A DNA stretch of 64,000 bases from Anaerolineae bacterium CG2_30_57_67 (lineage in GTDB: Bacteria > Chloroflexota > Anaerolineae > Anaerolineales > Villigracilaceae): assembly GCA_001872455.1 (NCBI GenBank), contig MNXJ01000057.1, positions 124,001 through 188,000 of the forward strand. The letters are read 5' to 3'. Positions 51,086 to 59,572 of the stretch are shown here, one piece after another. Position 1 is the first letter of the stretch, and each line of letters opens with the position of its first letter. The translations under genes were made by a program, and so were the position numbers. The notes beneath the pieces were generated by a model that saw nothing but the letters and a program-made list of their open reading frames with translations, ran no database searches and was not told where the DNA came from.

Positions 51086-52885
51086 CTATGGATGCTCAAG
51101 TTCTCCCCAGCGTTGATAGGCCACGGCTATTTCTATTTCCAGTTCTTTCAGCCGGTTCAAGGTTTGGGTCACCAGAGCGCTTTCGCGCTGAAAAAAATCT
51201 ACTTCAGCCATCAGCGCTGCCAGTTGATGTTGTTCGGCCTCCAGGCTTTCAATGCGGCCCGGAAGTTCTTCCAACTCACGCTGTCGCGCTTCGAGGGCGC
51301 GTTGTTCCTTGTAACTGGGTTTGCGCGGCGCGGTAGATGTTGGCGCGGATTTGGGCGATTTCACTTCGACGCTGATGGGCGGTGTGGTCTGTTGTTGTCG
51401 CCGGTCATCATACCCGCCGATATATTCTTTCACCTGGCCGCTGCCATCCAGCGCAAGGGTGTTGGTGACTAAATTGTTGAGGAAAGCGCGGTCATGACTG
51501 ACGAGAAGAAGCGTGCCGGGGTATTCCATCAACAGGTCTTCCAAAATTTCCAGCGTTTCAATATCCAGGTCGTTGGTGGGTTCATCCATCACAAGCAGGT
51601 TGGCAGGTTGGGCGAACAGGCGCGCCAGCAGAAGCCGGTTGCGTTCTCCGCCAGAGAGCGCGCTGATGGGCGCTTGAACGCGGTCGCGGGTGAAAAGAAA
51701 GTCTTCCAGATAGCCAATCAGATTGCGCGTTTTTCCGTTGATGGTGATGGTGTCACGTCCCTGCCCGACATTTTCCAGCACGGATTTATTCTCCTCAAGC
51801 TGGGCGCGGAGTTGGTCGAAGTAGGCGATTTCCAGGTTGGTTCCCAGACGAATTTCACCTTGTTGTGGGGTCAGTTCGCCCATGAGCAGGCGCAATAGCG
51901 TAGTTTTTCCCGAACCGTTAGGCCCAATAATACCAACTTTGTCACCACGCTGAATCGTGGTCGAAAACTCGCGCACAATACTTTGTCCGCCAAGGGAAAA
52001 GCTGATTTTTTTTGCTCCGATTACCAATCTGCCAGAACGTTGATCGGCTTGAATTTTCATGCGCACTTTGCCGAGTTGTTCGCGGCGCTCGCGTCGTATT
52101 TCGCGCAGGCGTTTCAGGGCGCGCACCCGGCCTTCATTGCGTGTTCGGCGCGCTTCGGTACCTTTGCGAATCCACTGCTCTTCCTGGGCGAGTTTCTTGT
52201 CGAAAATAGCCGCCTGTTCTTGTTCAGCGTTTAATAGGGCTTCTTTGCGTTGCAGGAAAGTTGTGTAGTCGCAGTTCCAGTCGAACAGGCGGCCTCGGTC
52301 CAACTCGACGATGCGAGTTGTCAGGTGTTGTAAAAACACGCGGTCGTGGGTGACAAAAAATAATGTGCCGCCCCATCGTTTTAGAAAATCTTCCAGCCAG
52401 TCAATGGCGTCAATATCGAGGTGATTGGTAGGCTCATCCAGCAACAGCAAATCTGGGTTGCGCACCAGGCCGCGCGCCAGCAAAACCCGGCGTTTTAGCC
52501 CAGCAGACATGAGGTTAAACTCAGCGGCGGGATCAATCTCCATGCGGGCGAGTATTTGTTCGACCTGAATTTGCGTTTGCCAGTGACTTTCGCTGCTTTG
52601 AACGTTGTTTTCCAACCCATCTGCGACGATTTTTTCCACCGTTCCCGTCAGCCCTTGCGGCACTTCCTGGGGCAGATAAGCCAGCCGCAAATTTTGCTGC
52701 CGCGATACGTCTCCGCCATCTGGTGAGATGTCGCCATTGATCAGTTTCAGCAACGTTGATTTTCCGGCGCCGTTGCGGCCCAACAGCCCGACAGATTCGC
52801 CGCGTTCCAGCTGTAAATTCATGCCATCCAACAGCGGCGCTCCGCCAAACCCCAGCCTGACTTCTTTTAAACTAATCAATGCCAT
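51086..52885 (-). CDS. ABC-F family ATPase (Uup-like)
   Basis: The 599-residue soluble protein has two ABC domains in tandem without membrane segments. The first has GRNGAGKST and LLLDEPTNHLDIDAIDWLEDFL; the second GPNGSGKTT, SGGERNRLLLARL and LLVMDEPTNDLDIETLE. The interdomain linker (about 235-300) is Arg/Lys-rich, and a C-terminal coiled coil (about 525-599) is present as in Uup. ABC-F proteins act on the ribosome or on DNA junctions; the C-terminal coiled coil favours the Uup branch. It is convergent with the MutS-like operon and read alone. Confidence 0.95.
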   Translation of the reverse strand: MALISLKEVRLGFGGAPLLDGMNLQLERGESVGLLGRNGAGKSTLLKLINGDISPDGGDVSRQQNLRLAYLPQEVPQGLTGTVEKIVADGLENNVQSSESHWQTQIQVEQILARMEIDPAAEFNLMSAGLKRRVLLARGLVRNPDLLLLDEPTNHLDIDAIDWLEDFLKRWGGTLFFVTHDRVFLQHLTTRIVELDRGRLFDWNCDYTTFLQRKEALLNAEQEQAAIFDKKLAQEEQWIRKGTEARRTRNEGRVRALKRLREIRRERREQLGKVRMKIQADQRSGRLVIGAKKISFSLGGQSIVREFSTTIQRGDKVGIIGPNGSGKTTLLRLLMGELTPQQGEIRLGTNLEIAYFDQLRAQLEENKSVLENVGQGRDTITINGKTRNLIGYLEDFLFTRDRVQAPISALSGGERNRLLLARLFAQPANLLVMDEPTNDLDIETLEILEDLLMEYPGTLLLVSHDRAFLNNLVTNTLALDGSGQVKEYIGGYDDRRQQQTTPPISVEVKSPKSAPTSTAPRKPSYKEQRALEARQRELEELPGRIESLEAEQHQLAALMAEVDFFQRESALVTQTLNRLKELEIEIAVAYQRWGELEHP

Positions 52886-52994
52886 GCCATTTGCTTCCTT
52901 TGAAGCGCAAATATACTACACATTCCCGCTTATCCTTTTTATGGCTCTCCCGGATTTTCGGTGAAAACCCCTGACTACCTTCCAGATTTATGTA

Positions 52995-53170
52995 ACTGAT
53001 GTTACGCGATACACCGTAGCACGACATTTATGTCGTGCTGAAAATTGGCTGATGCCAATTTTCAGACACCTGAATCCTATCAAACGGCTCTAAAAATGCG
53101 CTTTTTTGGTTTTGTGGTGCAACCGCGACATAAATGTCGCGCCACAAGGTTACTGCTGCGTAACATCAGT
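52995..53170. mobile_element. 176-bp MITE-like element, copy A
   Basis: The ends are inverted repeats (ACTGATGTTACGC at 52995-53007, GCGTAACATCAGT at 53158-53170) flanked by TA on both sides, as expected for IS630/Tc1-type target duplication. The inside holds palindromes GCACGACA/TGTCGTGC, GAAAATTGGC/GCCAATTTTC and CGCGACATAAATGTCGCG. Copy B at 56812-56987 is the same length in inverted orientation with about five mismatches by eye. No transposase is encoded. Confidence 0.88.
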
Positions 53171-53231
53171 TATGTAAAAGTGTCATGTCATTGTGACCCC
53201 GGAGTTTTCCAAAGACCTGCCCGTTTTTGAT

Positions 53232-53258
53232 TTGAGACTTTTTGTTAGATGATACAAT
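53232..53258 (+). promoter_or_regulatory. Tentative promoter for the TM-anchored lipoprotein gene
   Basis: TTGAGA (53232-53237), 15 bases, TACAAT (53253-53258), about 85 bases before the ATG at 53345. The spacing is not ideal. Confidence 0.35.
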
Positions 53259-53344
53259 AATAGCAGACGTCTGAATCAAGCCAAATGGAGAGTTTTCTAC
53301 CCAAACCTATTGTGATTTACTCGTCAATATGCCTGGAGCCACCC

Positions 53345-54169
53345 ATGAAAACCCTCACTCATTTTTCCCCTATTTTTTTTGTTGGGCTAACGCTGGCGGC
53401 CGTTTCTTGGGCCTGTAGTTCTTCCATAGTCACGACGCCAGTACCAGAGCCGCCTGCTACCAGCGCCGTGGTCGTTTTTCCAACTGAAACGCTGGCCGCG
53501 GCAATTTTCACACAGGCGCCGCTTGCTCCCAGCGCCGAAGCAACTTCCAGCGAAAAAGCCGTTCAAACTACTGCCAAAGATTTGCCCGCCGGGGCCAAAG
53601 TGGGCCAGTTACAGGTGGATTATCCTGGCCTGCTTCTTCCTGGCGGCAGTAAAACGATTGAAGTGAGCGTTTATGTGCCCGTGGAATTGGCCGGGGCCGA
53701 CCCTGCGCCATTTATCCGCGACCTGATTCCAGCCAACCCGAAGCCGTTACTCGGTTCCTACGAACGTTATCATGCGCTGATTTTTCTTTCACATGCCATG
53801 CGCGCCGAATTGGTTGCGCCTGGTTTCATCGTCAGCGAGTTGTATCCTGCCGACCAGCAAGTGGAAATTGACAGCCCTAACATCGCCACGCACTGGGCCT
53901 GGTCAATTCTTGCGCCACAACAGCCCGGTGAATTTATGGCAACGGTGCGCCTGTTTCTGGAAGGCGAGTCTGTGCCGCGCTGGGTGGGAAGTTTTTCCGT
54001 CACCGTTGCTCAGCCTACCCCTACGCAAACGCCCGTGCCTGACCCCGCCGATGCAATTATTTCTGGCATGGGCAAGGCCACGGGCGTTATTGCCGCGATT
54101 GGGGCTTTGCTGGCAGCGATTGCCGGAATTATAAAAGTGGCTTCGGAGTGGAAGAAAAAGGGAAAGTAG
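53345..54169 (+). CDS. Lipoprotein with a C-terminal membrane helix, unknown function
   Basis: The ATG at 53345 (MKTLTHFSPIFFVG) has GGAG 6 bases ahead and directly opens a lipoprotein signal ending VSWAC (Cys24). A Thr/Pro/Ala linker (25-75) leads to a domain of about 150 residues (GQLQVDYPGLLLPGGSKTIEVSVYVPVEL...IVSELYPADQQVEI...HWAWSILAPQQPGEFMATVRLFL). This looks like a beta-sandwich. A second Pro/Thr linker (PTPTQTPVPDP) is followed by a helix ATGVIAAIGALLAAIAGII and a basic end KKKGK, so the chain is anchored at both ends. I do not recognise the family with certainty. It is convergent with the glycosidase-like lipoprotein and both lie between the MITE copies. Confidence 0.82.
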   Translation: MKTLTHFSPIFFVGLTLAAVSWACSSSIVTTPVPEPPATSAVVVFPTETLAAAIFTQAPLAPSAEATSSEKAVQTTAKDLPAGAKVGQLQVDYPGLLLPGGSKTIEVSVYVPVELAGADPAPFIRDLIPANPKPLLGSYERYHALIFLSHAMRAELVAPGFIVSELYPADQQVEIDSPNIATHWAWSILAPQQPGEFMATVRLFLEGESVPRWVGSFSVTVAQPTPTQTPVPDPADAIISGMGKATGVIAAIGALLAAIAGIIKVASEWKKKGK

Positions 54170-54170
54170 A

Positions 54171-56642
54171 TTATCTCCCCAGCCAGCGTGGATACCAGTA
54201 CCAAAGCAAATCGGCGGCGGTCTTGTTGCGTATCGAAGCAGATTTATCCATGAGCGCGACAGGCGGGTAATAGCCGCGCGAAACAAACCCGTCAATCCAC
54301 TCACGCACATTCAGCGCCTGCAACACGGCTTGATACAAATCGGCCTGCATCTTTAAATCCAGTGTCGCCGCGGCGATATCAGCGTTGGGGGGCGCTAGCG
54401 CACTCCAATCAAGGCAGCCGCCTGCGCCCGAGGGGACGCATCCGCTAGCCGCGCCTGAAGCCGAGGGGTAGTTCAAGGCCAGAATGACCGTCTGGTGATT
54501 TTCGGCCAGGAAGGGTAATAATTCTTCGTCCATGCGCCGCCCAGCCTCGGCGGTCATGTTGTCTACATCCGAACCGTTGACCGCCAGCGGAACTGACCAG
54601 AGCAGGTAAATCCCATCAAATTCATTGAGAAAAGCCGGAGCGGGCGCGAGCGACGCCTGATATGGGTGTGCCCAGTAGATTTTTCCCGGAAAATGGGCGC
54701 GCACCTCTTTGATGATGCTGCGCCAGGTTGACTCCGCGTCAGCGGGGAGGTTGCTGGGGCTGCCATCGGCCAGAATTCCGCCGGGCAAGCTGGGCGTTAG
54801 CTCATCGCCGCCGAGAATTAGTCCCTGCGCCCCGCCCTGTGCTGCCAGGTCGGCGTGATATACCGCAAAGGCGCGGTAACGCTGAAACCATTCCTGCCAC
54901 CATTCAGGGGTGCGTGGCGCATTCAGCCAAAAGCCAGCCGCGTTGGGCGAAAAATGCGGAGTGGGATAAATCAGGGTGGAAAAATTCAGGGCGCGGGCAT
55001 ATTGAATCACCTGACTGGCATCCTGCCAAAGCGGGTCCCGGCCTGTCGTCGGGGAAAACAGAAGCGGGTCGGCGAAAATTGCGCTCCATGTGGGAGTGTA
55101 GATGAGTGTGTTTGCGCCTATGCCCTGAACCCCGGTTAGGGCGCTGGGGTAAAGCGCCTGCCAGGAGGGGTGATAGCCAGCCTGGAATTCGATGCCTACC
55201 ACGAATCCGTTTGTGCGCGGGTTAACCGGTACGGCGACTAACGAAGCGGGCTCGCTGACGGGAAGCCATTTCCAGGCGTTTACAGTGTCTTGCAGATTTT
55301 CCGCCGTCAGGCTGGTAGAGACGTTGCGCCCTTCGCCGCCAGCGGTGGCAATATCATCTGCCGCGCCGCACTGCTCGTTGCGACAGTAACGATAGCCAAA
55401 CCGGCCAAGCATGTTGAGCGGCCCGTAGAGTTGATAGACCCAGCGGTTGTTGCCCATCGGCCACATGGGAAGCGGCTCTGTCCACCCGTAGGGATTAAAT
55501 TGAATCGAAACAGTATCTCCTACCGGCGTGTTGGCCGGTACGGTCACATCAAAGAGAATCGGCGCGGAAGGCCCGGCCTGCCAGGTGACGACGGTGTCGC
55601 TGATGACAGTATCGCTGGCTGGCACAATCAGTTGGCGCACGACGAAGCTATCGTCGGAGGCGTGTTCGGCGTTCCAGAATCCATCGCCAAGGGTGTACTT
55701 GTAGCGTACATCTGTCCCAACTGGCAGGCGCAAGCTGAGGGTGAAATGATGGTTATCCTGGGGCGTCAAAGTGGGTGAGTGACTAGCGATAATGCTGACG
55801 CCGCCGCTCAGGTCGGCAAAGGCGTTGCCCAGCGAGAGCAAATTTCCGACCAGGCGTATCGGCGCACCGATGACAGTATCTGTGGGAACGGCGACGTTAA
55901 AAGTTACCTGCACCGTTTTGACGGGTTGCAGTTGGATGGCGGCCTCGGTGTTGACGTTAGCATTTACGCCCGCGCCTTGTTGAAACGGTTGAAATGTGCC
56001 ATCGAGGGTGTAAGCCGCCAGCCAGTGTGTGCCGGGACGCAAGCCGCGCAGGGCATATTGCCCAAGCGAATCAGTCAATGCAGTAACGCCGCCAGCCGTG
56101 ACGAGAATATTGGTTAGTGGCTGGCCGCTTTCGGCCTGTGTGACAATGCCGCTGATGCCGCCCATCTCTCCGCTGTAAGGCACACTGCCCCAGGATGCGA
56201 GCAAATCATCTACATTCATGGGACCGGAGGCTTGAATCAAGCGGTAGCGCACCGGTTGTCCCAGGGCTGTAGTTTCCTGGGCGTTGAATGGCCCCTGCAA
56301 AACGTAGCGATATTTGACCGTTGAATTGAGTACAAAGGGCAATTTGACGCTGTAATGCTGGGCGTCTACGGCCTGCATGGCGTAGATGAGCGGATTGAGC
56401 GCCAGGCCGGTAACTTCGTCTAAAATGGCGATATAGACGGCACTGCCAGGAGTGGGCGCGGCGGGCAGCGCCAGGTTGAAGGTGATTTCTGCCAGTGGGG
56501 TTGGCGTGGCGGTTGGGCTGTTGTTGCCAGGGATGGGGGTGGGCTGGTCGAAGAGATTCCAATCAATCAGCGAAACTTGGCAGGACAGGCTGGTAAGCGA
56601 CAAAATCAACAGCGCCGCTAGCCATTTGGGCAAGGTTTTCAT
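54171..56642 (-). CDS. Large secreted lipoprotein with carbohydrate-binding-like domains and a TIM-barrel hydrolase-like region
   Basis: The 823-residue lipoprotein has a signal ending SLTSLSC (Cys21) and a Thr/Pro linker. A starch-binding-like domain follows (about 50-140, VKYRYVLQGPFNAQE), then a carboxypeptidase-regulatory-like Ig domain (about 160-240, GISGIVTQAESGQPLTNILVTAGG) and two more CBM20-like domains (about 245-455). The C-terminal ~340 residues look like a (beta/alpha)8 glycoside hydrolase of the GH113/GTA kind (LILGGDELTP, DGIYLLWSVPL, VILALNYPSASG). A role in degrading or binding alpha- or beta-glucans outside the cell is plausible. The family call for the barrel is by general pattern. 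Confidence 0.82.
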   Translation of the reverse strand: MKTLPKWLAALLILSLTSLSCQVSLIDWNLFDQPTPIPGNNSPTATPTPLAEITFNLALPAAPTPGSAVYIAILDEVTGLALNPLIYAMQAVDAQHYSVKLPFVLNSTVKYRYVLQGPFNAQETTALGQPVRYRLIQASGPMNVDDLLASWGSVPYSGEMGGISGIVTQAESGQPLTNILVTAGGVTALTDSLGQYALRGLRPGTHWLAAYTLDGTFQPFQQGAGVNANVNTEAAIQLQPVKTVQVTFNVAVPTDTVIGAPIRLVGNLLSLGNAFADLSGGVSIIASHSPTLTPQDNHHFTLSLRLPVGTDVRYKYTLGDGFWNAEHASDDSFVVRQLIVPASDTVISDTVVTWQAGPSAPILFDVTVPANTPVGDTVSIQFNPYGWTEPLPMWPMGNNRWVYQLYGPLNMLGRFGYRYCRNEQCGAADDIATAGGEGRNVSTSLTAENLQDTVNAWKWLPVSEPASLVAVPVNPRTNGFVVGIEFQAGYHPSWQALYPSALTGVQGIGANTLIYTPTWSAIFADPLLFSPTTGRDPLWQDASQVIQYARALNFSTLIYPTPHFSPNAAGFWLNAPRTPEWWQEWFQRYRAFAVYHADLAAQGGAQGLILGGDELTPSLPGGILADGSPSNLPADAESTWRSIIKEVRAHFPGKIYWAHPYQASLAPAPAFLNEFDGIYLLWSVPLAVNGSDVDNMTAEAGRRMDEELLPFLAENHQTVILALNYPSASGAASGCVPSGAGGCLDWSALAPPNADIAAATLDLKMQADLYQAVLQALNVREWIDGFVSRGYYPPVALMDKSASIRNKTAADLLWYWYPRWLGR

Positions 56643-56811
56643 CTCTTTTTCTCCGAACCGGCGTTGTATCGGCGTGGTGTGGCCGGTTTAAGCCAATGAT
56701 ACCTGTTTTTTTTTGAAAAATCCCCATTTTCTATGAAGCTGGAATTTTGGCAGGGCAAGTCTTTTGACTGGCACTGTCGTATTTTAGATTATTGCCCGAC
56801 TATTTTACTAG

Positions 56812-56987
56812 CTGATGTTACGCAGCAGGAACCTTGTGGCGCGACATTTATGTCGCAGTTGCACCACAAAACCAAAAAAGTGCATTTTTAGAGCCGTTTG
56901 ATAGGATTCAGGTGTCTGAAAATTGGCATCAGCCAAATTTCAGCACGACATAAATGTCGTGCTACGGTGTATCGCGTAACATCAGTT
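56812..56987. mobile_element. 176-bp MITE-like element, copy B (inverted)
   Basis: The element runs GCTGATGTTACGC (56812-) to GCGTAACATCAGT (-56987), flanked by TA at 56810-56811 and 56988-56989. It matches the reverse complement of copy A over its whole length with about five differences. It interrupts the lipoprotein fragment read on the minus strand at 56988-57195. Confidence 0.88.
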
Positions 56988-57195
56988 ACTAATAAAACAT
57001 ACATGATGCCGTTGCTATCTTCTTTTCCCGCTATGGCATTTGGGTTGATGGAAACACTTTTCCAAGCAGTCACTGGTTTCTCTGATGGCATTGGTAAAAC
57101 AGACGCAGATGGCGTTTCTGTTGGCTTTGGCGTAAAAGTATTGCAAGATGCCAATACCATGACGAGCGCTGAAAATATGATTGCCTTGCTGATGG
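56988..57195 (-). pseudogene. Broken lipoprotein gene fragment cut by MITE copy B
   Basis: On the minus strand a reading frame encodes RSISKAIIFSALVMVLASC, a good lipoprotein signal with Cys. It continues FTPKPTETPSASVLPMPSEKPVTAWKSVSINPNA and VLLVTD. It then enters the MITE, which supplies about 27 foreign codons and a stop. No ATG, GTG or TTG stands at the proper place before the signal; the first ATG lies within the signal. The gene seems to have lost both its start and its 3' part. No continuation is recognised beyond the element (56643-56810). Confidence 0.5.
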
Positions 57196-57198
57196 ACC

Positions 57199-58134
57199 TT
57201 ATACACTTTCTGTCTTGACGCTGTTTTTGGCTGAGCGGTTGAAACTGGCGGCCACTGCGCTGAAGATAATGCTGAGGAAGTAGAGCGCAATCATCGGCGC
57301 CATTACCAGCGCCATGTTGACCGGATCCACGGTGGGGGTGATGATGGCGGCGGCAATGGAAATCAGGATGATGGCGATGCGCCAGTGTTTGATGAGCATC
57401 CCTGGCTTGACCAGCCCCATGCCCGAAAGCGCAAAGATAACCAGTGGAAACTCAAATGAGACTCCCAGCCAGAACATCAGCCCGGTGACAAAGGTGAAGT
57501 AGGATTGCGGACGCGGACGGGCGGCGATGCCTAGAAAATCGAGCAAAAAGGGCAGGGCTGTGGGTAACATGACCTGATAGGCAAACCAGGCGCCGCCCAG
57601 AAAGAAAATTAGCGCAAAGGGAATTGAAATCAGCCCAAACCAGCGCGCGCGCGGAAAAAGCCCTGGCGCGGCGAACAGCCAGATTTCAAAGGCGATGTAG
57701 GGGGTCGCCAGCGCGATTCCGGCCAGCATGGCGACACGCATGAAAACGGAGAGCGATTCGGTTACTTCAATGGCCTGAAGTTTCTCCAGCCCGCCAACCG
57801 GCCTGGCTAGAAATTTGACCATGTCTTCAGTGAAATAGAAGGAAACGAGAATCGCCAGCGCTACGGCAATCAGTGAACGTAAAATATGCCAGCGTACCGA
57901 TTCTAACTCGCGTACCACCTCTGCCGGATTTTTGATGGCGTCGCCAAACGCATCCAGCAAGGGTTTTTCTTCTGGCACGTTGGTCATAAAAGTGTACATG
58001 CCGTGGAAGAAGGCGTAAACACGTCCGCGGCGAATGCGTTCCAAAATTGGGCGGAAAACCCATGCCAGCAGGCGGAAGGGCAGGAGCAGGATGTTGATGA
58101 AGGCTGTTTTGATCCGTCGCAGGAAATTCTTCAT
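57199..58134 (-). CDS. tatC: Twin-arginine translocase subunit TatC
   Basis: The 311-residue integral membrane protein binds the twin-arginine signal and forms the translocation core with TatA/B. Six TM helices fit; visible family stretches are ELESVRWHILRSLIAVALAI (start of the TatC domain), IALATPYIAFEIWLFAAPGLF and FLGGAWFAYQVMLPTALPFLL. GLMFWLGVSFEFPLVIFAL with the conserved Phe-Glu-Phe-Pro, and SIAAAIITPTVDPVNMALVMAPMIALY, complete the family pattern. An N-terminal extension of about 75 residues precedes the TatC domain and is unusual. It overlaps tatB by 4 bases. Confidence 0.96.
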   Translation of the reverse strand: MKNFLRRIKTAFINILLLPFRLLAWVFRPILERIRRGRVYAFFHGMYTFMTNVPEEKPLLDAFGDAIKNPAEVVRELESVRWHILRSLIAVALAILVSFYFTEDMVKFLARPVGGLEKLQAIEVTESLSVFMRVAMLAGIALATPYIAFEIWLFAAPGLFPRARWFGLISIPFALIFFLGGAWFAYQVMLPTALPFLLDFLGIAARPRPQSYFTFVTGLMFWLGVSFEFPLVIFALSGMGLVKPGMLIKHWRIAIILISIAAAIITPTVDPVNMALVMAPMIALYFLSIIFSAVAASFNRSAKNSVKTESV

Positions 58135-58520
58135 GCCGTTGTTTCGTTTTTGTCGGGCGAGGGGGAGTCAACGACGGTTGGCTCTTCTGGTGTGGCGACG
58201 AATAGATCTTTCTCGTCCAGATGCGTCTGACGTTTGGGGGCTTGAACGCCGCCAATCAGGTTCTTTTTGACATCTTCCTGCCAGGTCTGAGTATCGGCCT
58301 GCGCTTCTTCCAGGTTGGCTTCGCGCATCAGTTTGGTCGGCAGGCTTTTGAGTTCTTTGCTGGTTTGGGTGAACATTTTATAAGCGTCTGATTTGATAAA
58401 ACGATTGAGCCAGCGCCCAAGCAGGTGACCGGTTTCAGCCATGTCTTTGGGCCCAAGCAGGACCAACGCCAGTAAGACAACAAAAAACAATTCTGGCAAG
58501 CCAACGCCAAGAATTTCCAT
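58131..58520 (-). CDS. tatB: Twin-arginine translocase TatA/TatB-type subunit
   Basis: The 129-residue protein has an N-terminal TM helix (VGLPELFFVVLLALVLLGP) with the Glu expected in TatB-like proteins. GPKDMAETGHLLGRWLNRF, an amphipathic helix and an acidic, variable C-terminus follow. It supplies the receptor-side partner of TatC for folded protein export. Length and sequence are closer to TatB than to TatA, but a single bifunctional TatA is possible because no other Tat gene is present here. It follows nusB by 4 bases. Confidence 0.92.
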   Translation of the reverse strand: MEILGVGLPELFFVVLLALVLLGPKDMAETGHLLGRWLNRFIKSDAYKMFTQTSKELKSLPTKLMREANLEEAQADTQTWQEDVKKNLIGGVQAPKRQTHLDEKDLFVATPEEPTVVDSPSPDKNETTA

Positions 58521-58524
58521 GATT

Positions 58525-58980
58525 TTATTCGCCTTTTTTGGTCAAAATTTGGTGGATTTCGTGTTCGTGGTCGGCCAGGCTGCCGAGGACGCCGTTGATA
58601 AAGCGTGGGGCGTTATCTGAACCGTAGTGTTTTGCCAACTCCACCGCTTCGTTGATGGCAACTTTAAGCGGCGTTTCGCCCCAAACGGCAAATTCCCAGG
58701 TCGCCATGCGTAAAATGTTGCGGTCAATGGTAGCGATCTGGTCGAAAGGCCATTCGGGCGCGTATTTGGCGATAGTGCGGTCGAGCGGTTCGGTGAGCGT
58801 GACCACGCCATGAATCAGGCGGCGCGTAAACTCGGACAGCGCCGGCCCCATTTCGGACTGACCTTCGCCGTTAAATTCTTCCATGCGCCGGGCATAAACT
58901 TCCCCTGGCAGGTGTCCGGCGATATCTACTTCGTAAAGTACCTGCAGGGCGAGTGCGCGCGCCCTGGTGCGTGATTTCAT
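58525..58980 (-). CDS. nusB: Transcription antitermination factor NusB
   Basis: The 151-residue all-helical protein matches Nus[20 protein letters not shown] at the start, [43 protein letters not shown] in the middle and [29 protein letters not shown] at the end. NusB with NusE binds boxA RNA and is needed for rRNA antitermination. It is first of nusB-tatB-tatC and lies downstream of the Gls24-type gene, an arrangement common elsewhere, though here two palindromic elements separate them. Confidence 0.97.
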   Translation of the reverse strand: MKSRTRARALALQVLYEVDIAGHLPGEVYARRMEEFNGEGQSEMGPALSEFTRRLIHGVVTLTEPLDRTIAKYAPEWPFDQIATIDRNILRMATWEFAVWGETPLKVAINEAVELAKHYGSDNAPRFINGVLGSLADHEHEIHQILTKKGE

Positions 58981-59028
58981 GATGGCGGGTTACCTTTTAC
59001 CTTAACTGCGAAATTTTTTGTTTCGATG

Positions 59029-59116
59029 CTAGTACCGGAACTTTCCGATTTTGTAGGGTAAAAACGGCGCAATTCAGCTGTTTTTACCCTACATCTTTAT
59101 AAAGTTCCGGCACTAG
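59029..59116. repeat. Compound palindrome 1 between gls24 and nusB
   Basis: CTAGTACCGGAACTTT (59029-59044) is inverted at 59101-59116 with one mismatch. Nested inside, TGTAGGGTAAAAAC and GTTTTTACCCTACA form a second stem. The 88-bp unit looks like a small MITE or structured RNA. Confidence 0.7.
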
Positions 59117-59121
59117 ACGCA

Positions 59122-59210
59122 ATACTGTTTAGATAAGGAGTCCAAAATCTCCAGACTTTGGCGCCAACGTCGGGAGACGTTGGACTCCGAAACTGCTAAC
59201 TAAACAGTAT
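59122..59210. repeat. Compound palindrome 2 between gls24 and nusB
   Basis: ATACTGTTTAG (59122-59132) is perfectly inverted at 59200-59210. Nested inside are GGAGTCCAA/TTGGACTCC (59137-59145, 59180-59188) and CCAACGTC/GACGTTGG (59164-59171, 59176-59183). The 89-bp unit is MITE-like. Confidence 0.7.
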
Positions 59211-59215
59211 AGATG

Positions 59216-59557
59216 CTAGACGTAATCAATGTCTTCGACGTGAATGTTGACGTGTCCAATGTCCATGCCAACCATCTCTTCGATGGCGCGGGCGACTTGT
59301 TGTTGAATGTTGCGGCTGGCGTCGCGCACGTTGACATCTTTTTGCAGGATGACGAACAGGTCAAGATAGACCAGGCCATCTTCTACTTTGATTTGGACGC
59401 CTTCATTGGCGCCGCGCCGGAAGAAGCGGCCAAACCCGCCAGGTACGGGCGCCAGGCGGGCGACACCCTCCACGCTTAAGGCGGCCATTTTGGCAATCGT
59501 CAGCAGAACATCGGGGGATAAGGTGGTCTTTCCGGTTGGTTGGTAGGTTTCGCTCAT
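59216..59557 (-). CDS. Asp23/Gls24-family protein
   Basis: The 113-residue protein has the Gls24/Asp23 pattern: GKTTLSPDVLLTIAKMAALSVEGVARLAPVP near the N-terminus, then VKVEDGLVYLDLFVILQKDVNVRDASRNIQQQVARAIEEMVGMDIGHVNIHVEDIDY. Members are linked to envelope stress or lie next to nusB and fatty-acid genes with unclear function. GGAGA precedes the start. It lies 15 bases downstream of fabG and, apart from the two palindromes, just upstream of nusB. Confidence 0.93.
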   Translation of the reverse strand: MSETYQPTGKTTLSPDVLLTIAKMAALSVEGVARLAPVPGGFGRFFRRGANEGVQIKVEDGLVYLDLFVILQKDVNVRDASRNIQQQVARAIEEMVGMDIGHVNIHVEDIDYV

Positions 59558-59572
59558 GGAGTGTCTCCTGTT

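Noticed and set aside
52995-56987. Composite transposon
   Set aside because: No transposase is encoded in either 176-bp copy or between them; only non-autonomous elements can be claimed.
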